A DNA stretch of 44,447 nucleotides, taken from positions 1-44,447 of IMG/VR virus record IMGVR_UViG_3300000553_000080. One strand, 5' to 3'. Both the position numbers and the translations under genes were made by a program. How positions within the stretch are numbered: position 1 is the stretch's first letter; the number at the start of each line of letters is the position of its first letter. This document shows positions 37,706 to 44,447 of this stretch, in pieces. Source of the stretch: a virus. Under the pieces are notes generated by a model, which was given only the letters and a program-made list of their open reading frames with translations, made no database searches and had not been told where the DNA came from.

Positions 37706-38122
37706 TCAGTTGTTCATTACATTTACAAATCCCCCCCGGCGGGCAATCAGTGCGGCGGCGGCGGCTACGTCCACCCCCCGGCGGGTGGTAGCGGTGATGT
37801 GGCTGGTGATGTCGGCGGCGGTGATTCCGTGATTGATGTAGCCGGCGACTTTGGCGGCAAACAGTTTCCAACTGCGATTGCCGCGTGATGAATTGCACTT
37901 GTGGCAGCAGGTAACTAAATTGCATGGCTCGTTGCTGCCGCCTTTGCTGTGAGGTTTCAGATGGTCCAATGTCAGCTTGGCATCATCTTCGATACCGTTG
38001 CCGCAGTAGCAGCAGGCCAGTCCATCCCGGAGATAAATGGCGAGCCGTTTTTCTTTGCGAATCCAGTTCATACCTTGTCCTTGTCCGTTTGATTTGTGGT
38101 GGCGGTCGTTAATCGTTTTCAT
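37706..38122 (-). CDS. HNH endonuclease
   Basis: 138 residues. A zinc-bound HNH core: C-x2-C (CCYC, 37-40), LDHLKPHSKGGS (52-63), N-L-V-x-C and C-x2-C (HKCNSSRG, to about 81). The C-terminal helix pair is extra. First gene of the leftward operon and not next to terminase, so it is more likely a free-standing or homing-type nuclease than a packaging HNH. Its leader contains TCACCTGA (38126-38133), 3 nt before ATG. Confidence 0.82.
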   Translation of the reverse strand: MKTINDRHHKSNGQGQGMNWIRKEKRLAIYLRDGLACCYCGNGIEDDAKLTLDHLKPHSKGGSNEPCNLVTCCHKCNSSRGNRSWKLFAAKVAGYINHGITAADITSHITATTRRGVDVAAAAALIARRGGFVNVMNN

Positions 38123-38526
38123 GTATCAGGTGAATTTTATTGGTGTGGTTTCGGCGGGTTACTGACCCGCCATCATCAGGCCGAAGAAGTTTTCGGCGAC
38201 CACCCCCCGGCTGGACTGTCCACAATTTCCTTTCGGAAAAATGACATCTCAATGACGGGATTTTCTTCCGTCTTAATTCACCGGGGGATTTTTTCGGAAA
38301 GTCAAATACTCTAGGTTCGCCCAAAAAACCGTTTCTAAATCTCGTTTGATGGTTTGTTTCGATAACTTCCGAAGCCCGCGAACTACTTGGATTCGTTTCA
38401 CGGGTTGGATGACGGTTGCGTCACCAGTTTTGATTTTGCGTCCTGACGGTGGTTTGACAGCCTCGCGGCCTGCCCCGTCTCGCAGAGTGTTTGTTTTTGG
38501 TCGGTGTCAATCTCACAATCACCGTA
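38123..38526. other. Leader/intergenic region of the leftward operon
   Basis: About 400 nt lie between the leftward promoter and the HNH gene. A perfect hairpin GGCGGGT-TACTG-ACCCGCC is at 38153-38171. A minus-strand reading frame of 71 codons (38324-38109) starts MGEPRVFDFPKKSPGELRRK; it overlaps the HNH start, is Arg-rich and not convincing. No other gene is supported. The long leader could hold antitermination or attenuation signals. Confidence 0.45.
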
Positions 38527-38560
38527 TTGATAATGTATAGCCATTGCGCTATACAGTCAA
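38527..38560. promoter_or_regulatory. Divergent promoters sharing perfect operator O3
   Basis: Rightward: TTGATA (38527-38532), 17 nt, TATACA (38550-38555). Leftward: TTGACT (38560-38555), 17 nt, TACATT (38537-38532). Both are covered by TGTATAGC-CATTGC-GCTATACA (38534-38555). The leftward promoter has the same layout as that at 20334-20362. One repressor could shut off the leftward operon and the rightward gene at 38674. Confidence 0.75.
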
Positions 38561-38656
38561 CATCTTTCGGCAATTAATTCCGGTGTGTATTCCCCAATGA
38601 ATACGGTGGTGTTGTGATATTTTATTTTGGTTTTGGCTTGATACGCTAGGCTCGGC

Positions 38657-38664
38657 GCTATACA
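38657..38664 (+). promoter_or_regulatory. Operator half-site before the PP-loop gene
   Basis: GCTATACA, an exact half of O3, ends 9 nt before ATG 38674. An upstream TTGATA (38638-38643) would pair with TATACA at only 15 nt, so a promoter here would be weak. The left half-site is absent. Confidence 0.4.
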
Positions 38665-38673
38665 CTTAACGAA

Positions 38674-39411
38674 ATGGAATTGAAACCACAATTTGAACGG
38701 GTCGTATTTCCCGGTGTCGAAAACTCGGAAAAGGTGATGGAGCGGATTGCCGCAACGACGGACACGGTGATTCTTTCGTTCTCTGCCGGGAAAGATTCAA
38801 TCGCGGCATGGCTGGCACTCCGGCCCTACTTCAAGCGAATTGTCCCGTACTTCCTATACATCGTGCCAGACTTGGAATTTGTCGAAAACTCGCTGCGGTA
38901 TTACGAAGACTTTTTCGAGACACGGATTTATAGACTGCCGCATCATGGACTTTGGCGGATGCTGCGCGGCCTGACATTCCAGCCGCCGGGTAGGATTTCG
39001 ACAATTGAATCATTCGAGTTGGGGGATTTGGACTATGAAGAGCTACGCGACATGGTTTGCGTGACGGCGGACATTCCCCTCCGAACTTTTGACGCCAAGG
39101 GAATCAGGGCCGCAGATTCGATCATGCGCCGGTCCAACTTCAAGCTGCGTGGTGGTATCAATTGGAATCGGAATTTCTTTTATCCTGTTTGGGACTGGCG
39201 CAAAGCGGAATTGGTTCACCGGATAAAAGAGTCGGGCGCTTTGATGCCGATTGACTACCAACTTTTCGGACGGAGTTTTGACGGAGTTGATTTCCGTTTT
39301 CTCTATCCGGTCAAACAACACTTTCCAGATGACTACGCGAAGATTCTGGAATTTTTCCCCCTCGCGGAACTGGAATTGAAACGATACGAATATGCGAAAA
39401 CAACCTACTAG
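38674..39411 (+). CDS. PP-loop ATPase, PAPS-reductase-like
   Basis: 245 residues. The PP-loop SFSAGKDSIAAW begins at residue 35, followed by a Rossmann-like order of strands (VPYFLYIVPDLEFVENSLRY) and a conserved-looking FYPVWDW region typical of the phosphoadenosine phosphosulfate reductase family. Such phage proteins activate substrates by adenylation; actual substrates are unknown and may relate to sulfur chemistry or nucleic-acid modification. First gene of the rightward late region, under O3. It overlaps the next gene by 20 nt. Confidence 0.75.
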   Translation: MELKPQFERVVFPGVENSEKVMERIAATTDTVILSFSAGKDSIAAWLALRPYFKRIVPYFLYIVPDLEFVENSLRYYEDFFETRIYRLPHHGLWRMLRGLTFQPPGRISTIESFELGDLDYEELRDMVCVTADIPLRTFDAKGIRAADSIMRRSNFKLRGGINWNRNFFYPVWDWRKAELVHRIKESGALMPIDYQLFGRSFDGVDFRFLYPVKQHFPDDYAKILEFFPLAELELKRYEYAKTTY

Positions 39412-39895
39412 CCAACCGGCCCCATCACAAAGCGATTTAGAATTAGAGCAGGCCATGTCTGCGCTGAGCGCTGACGACGTACAGTTGCCAGACTTGGACG
39501 CGGAACTCGGAAAACTTGACCGGGTGAATCCAATGGATGCCGTACCGGAAACCGGGGATGCCGAGAAGGACTGCAAGGGAATGATGTCCGCCGCACTGGT
39601 AGCCTTCAAGAAAGCGGCGACGGGTGAGGCCCAGACCTTCAAGGATAACACCGACACGGAATACTGGTTCGCGGTGTGCTTCCAAAGCCGGGAACAAAAG
39701 GACGCCTTTCTAAAGGCGATGGATTGGGCGAATCACGGGGACAAATACCTCGACGGTAAATTTGTCGCCAAACGGCTGGGGGTAGAATTGCCGACTATCA
39801 CACGAAAATTCAACACGGGTGAGACGGAAAAATCAATGGTGGGCATGGGTACGATTCCGGCGAATTTCAAGTCCAAGAAAAAACTAGAAAGTTGA
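39392..39895 (+). CDS. Phage protein often paired with PP-loop gene, unknown
   Basis: 167 residues. Acidic N-terminal half, then DTEYWFAVCFQSREQKDAFL and a GDKYLDGKFVAKRLGVELPT segment, a motif recognised from uncharacterised phage proteins next to terminase or PP-loop genes. It ends in a basic patch (KSKKKLES). Its stop codon is part of the dispersed element at 39888-39905. Confidence 0.6.
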   Translation: MRKQPTSQPAPSQSDLELEQAMSALSADDVQLPDLDAELGKLDRVNPMDAVPETGDAEKDCKGMMSAALVAFKKAATGEAQTFKDNTDTEYWFAVCFQSREQKDAFLKAMDWANHGDKYLDGKFVAKRLGVELPTITRKFNTGETEKSMVGMGTIPANFKSKKKLES

Positions 39896-39905
39896 CGTTG
39901 GCCCC
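39888..39905 (+). repeat. Dispersed gene-junction element, copy C
   Basis: AAAGTTGACGTTGGCCCC supplies the stop codon (AGT TGA) of the previous gene. The next ATG is 50 nt further on (39956), unlike copies A, B and D, which end 9-10 nt before a start. Confidence 0.7.
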
Positions 39906-39955
39906 TTTGGTGTACCCGGTAGCGGGAAAACAAAAACCTCAACCAAAGAAATAAT

Positions 39956-40108
39956 ATGGCCAAAGCAAAATCAATCGCGCAGTTGAAAAAACAGTACAAC
40001 GCCGTTAAGAAGAAAACCGGCATCGGTGCGGGCAAATCCAAACCGAGCAAGAACAGCAAGTCGGTTAGCAAGGGCGCGAGCAAAAGCAGCGGTAGCTCAG
40101 GTTCCTAA
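39956..40108 (+). CDS. 50-residue Lys/Ser-rich basic protein
   Basis: MAKAKSIAQLKKQYNAVKKK, then a Gly/Ser/Lys-rich tail (KSKPSKNSKSVSKGASKSSG). Strongly basic and low-complexity, like small nucleic-acid-binding or virion-internal proteins. Leader ACCAAAGAAATAATATG. It is followed by the terminator at 40133. Confidence 0.6.
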   Translation: MAKAKSIAQLKKQYNAVKKKTGIGAGKSKPSKNSKSVSKGASKSSGSSGS

Positions 40109-40132
40109 TCCGTTGCCACATGCCCTGACTAT

Positions 40133-40159
40133 GGCGTCCCTTTCGGGGACGCCTTTTTT
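40133..40159 (+). terminator. Intrinsic terminator immediately before terminase
   Basis: GGCGTCCC (40133-40140), loop TTTCG, GGGACGCC (40146-40153), then six T (40154-40159). It is the best intrinsic terminator in the window, yet the small-terminase ATG is at 40162, only 2 nt after the T run. There is no room for a promoter or leader, so terminase expression must come from read-through. Confidence 0.85.
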
Positions 40160-40161
40160 AT

Positions 40162-40863
40162 ATGGCTAATAAAAAACCCGACCCGGAGCAAAAGAATCCC
40201 GCGTCCACCCCGCCGCCGGGCGTAGTGGCGACGGCGAGTAATTCTGGTATCACGAAGGAGCAGGCCAAAAAGATTCTTACCTCTGATCTAACCAACATGG
40301 TGAAGAAAGTTGCCAGCGGTAAAATTCTGGCGACGCAAGAGCGGTTGTTACTCCAGCAAATTGCGGATGGAGCCGGCGGCTCCCCAGAAACCCTGCTGCC
40401 GAAGTGGGCTGACAATCAGGTGAAGCTGGCGCAAATGCTAGGGGTCACGCGCAAGACGATTCAGCGATGGTTGAAAGAGCCAGACAATCCGGGCGCGGCA
40501 GAAAATGGAAAGCTGGAGGTAGCCAAGTGGAAAGCCTACGCGAAATCAAAGGGACATGAATTCCCAGATGATGACGGAGCCGGCGGCAAGGCATCCAGCG
40601 CGAAAGCCGAGCAGATTCTTTTGCAGAATGAAAAGCTGCGGGACCATCTTTTCAGGTCACGAGAGGAATTGATTCCCAAGGTGATGGCCAAGCAGGTTTT
40701 TTCCAAGCTGTTGCTATCGGCCAAGTCCCGGACTTTTACCAGTGTGAGCCGACTGGTGATGTTGGCGCGGATGGCCCCGGACACGGCGACGGCGGCAGTG
40801 GAGATTCAAAAGGAACTCACTTCAATCTGGAAAGCATTGGAGGATAGTAAATGGCTAAAATAG
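40162..40863 (+). CDS. Terminase small subunit
   Basis: 233 residues. An N-terminal Pro-rich segment, then a HTH (QVKLAQMLGVTRKTIQRWLK, about residues 92-111) for recognising the packaging site, and a helical C-terminus (EILLQNEKLRDHLFRSREE type) for contacting the large subunit. Directly precedes and overlaps the large-subunit gene by 13 nt. Longer than lambda Nu1 but of the same layout. Confidence 0.75.
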   Translation: MANKKPDPEQKNPASTPPPGVVATASNSGITKEQAKKILTSDLTNMVKKVASGKILATQERLLLQQIADGAGGSPETLLPKWADNQVKLAQMLGVTRKTIQRWLKEPDNPGAAENGKLEVAKWKAYAKSKGHEFPDDDGAGGKASSAKAEQILLQNEKLRDHLFRSREELIPKVMAKQVFSKLLLSAKSRTFTSVSRLVMLARMAPDTATAAVEIQKELTSIWKALEDSKWLK

Positions 40864-42740
40864 TTCTCAATCTTGAGGACTGGAAAGACGCGGAAGCGGA
40901 GTTTGCCGCCTTTCTTTCGGACCTGTGTTCGCCGCCGGACATGGAGCCAACCGAAGTTTGGGCGGAACGAAATGTCACCGTGCCGGATGGCCCGTTCGCA
41001 GGCAGTAATTGGCGAGTCCAATTCACCCCGTTTGCAAAATTCATTTTTGCCGCCATGCGGACGCCGGGGATGAAGCGGGTAGTCATTCAAATGTGCGCCC
41101 AATACGTCAAAACGACGGCGCTGTTTATTGATTTTCTCCGCAACGTCAAAGAGGACCCGGCAGATACCATGTGGGTTATGGCGGAGGCGGACCATATGAA
41201 TGAATTTATCCCGAAGCGGTTGATGCCGTACATCGAAGGATGTGAGCCGGTGGCAAAGCTGCTACACGGGCGAAGCAAGGGGCTGGTGCAATTCGAGGGA
41301 ATGAATCTCTTGCTGCGGGGTTCAAACTCGCGGGCAAAGTTGCAATCTGACCCTATCCGCCGAATTTACTGTGACGAGCGCCGGGAGTGGAAAAAAGGGA
41401 GCATTGATTTGCTGCGGAAGCGGATGCGGACATTTCCAAACTCGCTGGAAATTTCGGCGGGGACGGCGGGGAACGAGGGCGACGAATTGCACACCGATTA
41501 CATGGAGGGGACACAGACACGGGCGCATTATCATTGTCCGAAGTGCAACCACAGTCAGCCGATTCGATTTGGCCGGGAGGCTACAAGTCTCTGGCCCAAG
41601 GCGCGGGAGGATGGCGGCTTTCGTTGGGACACGAACGAGGAAACGAAACCCAAAGGGGTATGGAACTACACGGAGGTAGCGAAGACGGTTTATTTTGAAT
41701 GTGAAAACCATGAATGCAAGCACCGCATCACCAACGCTGATAAATACGAACTCATTCGCACCATGCATACACACGACTATAACCCGACCGCATCGCCGGG
41801 CTACGCCAGTTTCAGCGGTTGCGCCTTTGAAGCCGTTTGGGAATCCTGCGATTGGGACAAGCTCGTCGTGGAATTTCTTAAAGCGGTTGAGCAGGCAAAA
41901 GGCGGCAACCCGGAACCTCTAAAGGCATTCATCACCGAAACCCTGGGTGAGCCGTGGCAGGACCGGCTGGGGGTGATCGAAGATGCCGGATTCTTAGAGG
42001 CCCGAAAATTCAACTACGCCTACGGGGAGGTATGGCCGGAAGCCAAGCGCCGGTTCATCTCAGCCGACGTGCAGGAAAAGGGCGGCGTGCATTATCCGTA
42101 TGTGATTCGGGAATATGGAGACTTTGGAAAAAGCCGGCTCGTGATGCATGGGACCGCACGGACACTGGCCGAACTGCAAACCATCCGTAATGATAATAAA
42201 ATCGGCCCGACATCGGCGCTGATTGATTCGGGTTTCAAGGCCCAAGAGATTTACCGTTTCTGCCTTGCATCCAACTGGAAGGCATTCAAGGGGGAGAGCC
42301 GCGATTATTTCTTAGTCACCAAACCGCATCCGAGCAATCCGGCGGTGAATATGACCGCCCGACAGATTTGGAATCGGACGGTGGCCACCGTCTATAACCC
42401 GCAGACACGGGCGCGGGTTGCCACCATCCCGCTGTACATGCACTGCAACGATGCCACGAACGATTTGCTCGCCGAATACATGACGGGGTTGCTGGGCGAA
42501 TGGACGCTGCCAGCCGAAACGGCAAAAGATTACATCCTGCAAATGGTGGGAGATGTTCGCCGGGAGGTCGTGGATTCTCGCGGGGTAACAAGTTACAAGT
42601 GGTTCACGGTGGGACCGAACCACATGCGAGATTGCGAGCGCAACATCCTGATTGCTGCCATCATCACCGGCATTCTCGCCCCGCCGCCGCCCCCGAAAGT
42701 GGTGAGCAAGGACGCCGAAAAACCCGCCGCCAAAAGTTGA
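40851..42740 (+). CDS. terL: Terminase large subunit, lambda gpA family
   Basis: 629 residues. ATPase part: a variant Walker A (QMCAQYVKTTALFIDF), Walker B RRIYCDERREW and a coupling SAGTAGNEGD. A C-x2-C/C-x4-C zinc-like insertion (HCPKCNHSQP, CENHECKH) is followed by the nuclease domain with catalytic Asp in FISADVQEKGGVHY. gpA-type enzymes usually cut at cos sites, so cohesive ends are expected; no cos was identified. Stop codon lies in dispersed element copy D. Confidence 0.92.
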   Translation: MAKIVLNLEDWKDAEAEFAAFLSDLCSPPDMEPTEVWAERNVTVPDGPFAGSNWRVQFTPFAKFIFAAMRTPGMKRVVIQMCAQYVKTTALFIDFLRNVKEDPADTMWVMAEADHMNEFIPKRLMPYIEGCEPVAKLLHGRSKGLVQFEGMNLLLRGSNSRAKLQSDPIRRIYCDERREWKKGSIDLLRKRMRTFPNSLEISAGTAGNEGDELHTDYMEGTQTRAHYHCPKCNHSQPIRFGREATSLWPKAREDGGFRWDTNEETKPKGVWNYTEVAKTVYFECENHECKHRITNADKYELIRTMHTHDYNPTASPGYASFSGCAFEAVWESCDWDKLVVEFLKAVEQAKGGNPEPLKAFITETLGEPWQDRLGVIEDAGFLEARKFNYAYGEVWPEAKRRFISADVQEKGGVHYPYVIREYGDFGKSRLVMHGTARTLAELQTIRNDNKIGPTSALIDSGFKAQEIYRFCLASNWKAFKGESRDYFLVTKPHPSNPAVNMTARQIWNRTVATVYNPQTRARVATIPLYMHCNDATNDLLAEYMTGLLGEWTLPAETAKDYILQMVGDVRREVVDSRGVTSYKWFTVGPNHMRDCERNILIAAIITGILAPPPPPKVVSKDAEKPAAKS

Positions 42741-42748
42741 CGTTGGCC
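42732..42748 (+). repeat. Dispersed gene-junction element, copy D
   Basis: AAAAGTTGACGTTGGCC supplies the terminase stop codon and ends 10 nt before ATG 42759. The TTGACG-to-ATG gap (15 nt) matches copies A and B (16 nt). Confidence 0.75.
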
Positions 42749-42758
42749 GGTTGGGTAG

Positions 42759-43169
42759 ATGGCTGAGATTAGAAGTCAGGACAAACGCGACAAGCTCCGC
42801 TTGATTTTCGCACAGTGCGCCCCGGAAAAGTCTTTGCAGGCTTTGCTGTTGGCAGGGCTGGCCACATGCGACGCGGCCATCAATGGCCCGACGCCGGGGA
42901 CATGGCTGGCATCTTCACAGGAGGCGGGCGGCGGCTCTTCGTTTCAAATGCTGCATGACTTTTCTCCGATCATCGCCAAACGAATGATGGGTGAATTGTG
43001 CGACGCCTACGATCTCGCGTCCGCTGCCATCCTGAGCAATACGGGAGCGGCGGGGACGGACGCGCAGATTTACCAGCAGATGATGACGGTAAATCTGCGC
43101 TCAGTCAGAAAGTTTCGCAGCGACTTCACGGGCGGACGTTATGGAATCGGTTACTTCCTCGGCCAATGA
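42759..43169 (+). CDS. Head-region protein between terminase and portal, unknown
   Basis: 136 residues. Helical (KSLQALLLAGLATCDAAING and SPIIAKRMMGELCDAYDLAS). Lambda has gpW here, but that is half as long and not obviously similar. It may be a head-tail joining or packaging accessory protein. Coupled to the portal gene by ATGA. Confidence 0.55.
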   Translation: MAEIRSQDKRDKLRLIFAQCAPEKSLQALLLAGLATCDAAINGPTPGTWLASSQEAGGGSSFQMLHDFSPIIAKRMMGELCDAYDLASAAILSNTGAAGTDAQIYQQMMTVNLRSVRKFRSDFTGGRYGIGYFLGQ

Positions 43170-44447
43170 AAAATACTCCAGCTACCTTTAATCGTGCCGT
43201 ACTGCCGCCGCGTAGGAATGAAGCGTTACGGCATTTGAAACTGCCGCGCTCTGGCGTCACGATTGAAAACTTTTACGAGGCTGGCCGGCGCTTCCAGTTG
43301 GGGGACCGAACCAACATTTGGAGTTTTACGACGGATGCCAGATTTGACGCGAATCAGGCGACGCGGCTGGAGCTAATGCGCAAGGCGCGGTACTTCGAGC
43401 AAAATTGTTCGCTGGTTCAGGCGTTGGCGGATGTCTTCGAGCAATACGTCGTCGGTGCCAATGGTCTAATCTTGTCTCCCAATGGGGACAACGAAAGTTG
43501 GACCGCTCTGGCGAAACAGTATTTCGATGAATGGAGCGTGTACCCGGACTTGACCAGCTTGCAAGACTGGCCTTGCCTGCAAGGGTTGATTGCGCGGACA
43601 TGGTTTATTGACGGGGAAGTATTTCTCATAAAGACGCGCGGCGACACGGCTCCGTTTCGCCCGCGGCTCCAACTCATTGAAGGGCATCGCGTCGGCACCC
43701 CGCCGAACATGGCCGGGGAAGAAGGCCGAACCATTATTGACGGCGTGACGATTGATTCCAAGGGCCGGCCAACCGGGTATTGGATGCAAACGGGCTTGGA
43801 CATGGAGACGTACACATGGGTTGACGCCGCCAATGTGATTCACGTGTTTGAGCCTACTCGCGTGTCAATGTATCGGGGGATAACTCATTTCTACGCCGTG
43901 CTGAATCTGATGCACGACATGGACGATTTAGCCCGGTGGGAAATGGCCAAGGCGAAAGAGGCGGCGGACACAACGGCCATCATCAAAACGCCAACGGGAG
44001 AAGTACTCGACGAGGCAGCGCAGTTTGACGCGAATCAGGAAAACTTGGATGCCCTGACGACCTACAATCTAGGCGCGCAAAACCCGCTGACGGAGTATTA
44101 CCAGCGCGTCTTTGGACCAACCAAGAAGGTGATGAAGATTGGCGACGAGTACGATGTACCGACGCCGAACAATCCGACCGCATCGCAGCAATGGTATTGG
44201 CGCTACATTGCCGAACAGATTTGCAATGGCGTTGGTATCGCCATCATTCTGATTTACCCCGAATCAATTCAGGGGACAGTTTATCGCGGCATTCTCGATA
44301 AGCAGAATTCGCAGTTTCGCGCCCGCTCCGCCTTGCTCGCCTCGAAGTTCAAACAGGTTTGGATTTACGTCATCAGCACTGGCTCGAGCCAAGATCGCCG
44401 GATTGCAAATAAGCCCCAAGATTGGACCAAGCTGGCAGTCCGCCCGC
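43166..44447 (+). CDS. Portal protein, N-terminal part (continues at base 1)
   Basis: The true portal start, ATG 43166, overlaps the previous stop. The first 160 residues (NFYEAGRRFQLGDRTNIWSF, LELMRKARYFEQNCSLVQAL, IDGEVFLIKTRG) precede the overlap point at 43646 and join in frame with base 1. After that the sequence duplicates 1-802. GARR-like N-terminus, clip and stem elements fit the lambda portal family. Confidence 0.9.
   Translation, partial: MKNTPATFNRAVLPPRRNEALRHLKLPRSGVTIENFYEAGRRFQLGDRTNIWSFTTDARFDANQATRLELMRKARYFEQNCSLVQALADVFEQYVVGANGLILSPNGDNESWTALAKQYFDEWSVYPDLTSLQDWPCLQGLIARTWFIDGEVFLIKTRGDTAPFRPRLQLIEGHRVGTPPNMAGEEGRTIIDGVTIDSKGRPTGYWMQTGLDMETYTWVDAANVIHVFEPTRVSMYRGITHFYAVLNLMHDMDDLARWEMAKAKEAADTTAIIKTPTGEVLDEAAQFDANQENLDALTTYNLGAQNPLTEYYQRVFGPTKKVMKIGDEYDVPTPNNPTASQQWYWRYIAEQICNGVGIAIILIYPESIQGTVYRGILDKQNSQFRARSALLASKFKQVWIYVISTGSSQDRRIANKPQDWTKLAVRP
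43646..44447 (+). repeat. 802-bp overlap with window start (circular genome)
   Basis: Exact copy of 1-802. It begins and ends inside the portal gene, so it reflects linearised circular assembly. Removing one copy gives 43,645 bp. Confidence 0.95.

Noticed and set aside
38109-38324. 71-codon minus-strand gene upstream of the HNH gene
   Set aside because: Arg-rich, contains the hairpin arms, overlaps the HNH start and has no leader; noted only as part of the operon leader.

Overview
The window is one complete, circularly permuted genome of a temperate, siphovirus-like phage. Bases 1-802 are repeated exactly at 43646-44447, and the overlap falls inside the portal gene. The unit genome is therefore 43,645 bp, and the repeat is best read as circular-assembly overlap, not a true terminal repeat. 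The host is probably a verrucomicrobium or a relative. This is inferred from three things: the integrase C-terminus style (RHTFAS ... FRHYR), spike repeats of the GTFTGNGGGLTNVNGG kind, and A-rich gene leaders that mostly lack a Shine-Dalgarno. No search could be run, so the host is a hypothesis.

Layout in circular order. (1) Rightward late region, 38674 through the junction to 18113: a PP-loop (PAPS-reductase-like) protein, small proteins, terminase small and large subunits, portal, a ClpP-type protease fused to the scaffold and major capsid protein, an initiator-like tRNA-fMet, a 1039-residue secreted spike with an SGNH esterase domain, a holin/lipoprotein cassette, tail completion and tube-like genes, tape measure and distal tail proteins. 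(2) Leftward lysogeny block, 20274-18103: a small ribbon-helix-helix-like protein, a zinc-ribbon membrane protein and a tyrosine integrase. An attP carries 45 nt of a tRNA-Thr(UGU) 3' half flanked by repeated arm-type sites. (3) Rightward early region, 20361-30202: regulator, excisionase-like protein, a structured RNA leader, annealing-protein candidate, RecE-type exonuclease, VRR-type nuclease, replication initiator and DnaB helicase. (4) Leftward region, 38122-30284: HNH nuclease, DUF3150-like protein, ligase-like nucleotidyltransferase, Ycf35/DUF1257-like and DUF2997-like proteins, Ycf46-like AAA+ ATPase, a 16-copy leucine-rich-repeat protein and a second AAA+ ATPase.

Regulation. The palindrome GTATAGC-N6-GCTATAC overlaps -35/-10 promoters at both divergent control regions (about 20299-20362 and 38527-38560), so one repressor could govern both early regions. 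A convergent terminator at 30221-30266 separates the early rightward and leftward regions. A strong terminator sits 2 nt before the small-terminase start codon, implying read-through or antitermination for late expression. Two non-coding motifs recur at gene starts: AAAGTTGACGTT-(CA/GG)CC four times and ACACCTGA six times.

The most unusual content is the leftward Ycf46 / DUF2997 / DUF1257 / DUF3150 cluster, the initiator tRNA, the protease-capsid fusion with an apparent internal start, the near-identical LRR array, and the RNA structure with a leader peptide ahead of the annealing-protein candidate.
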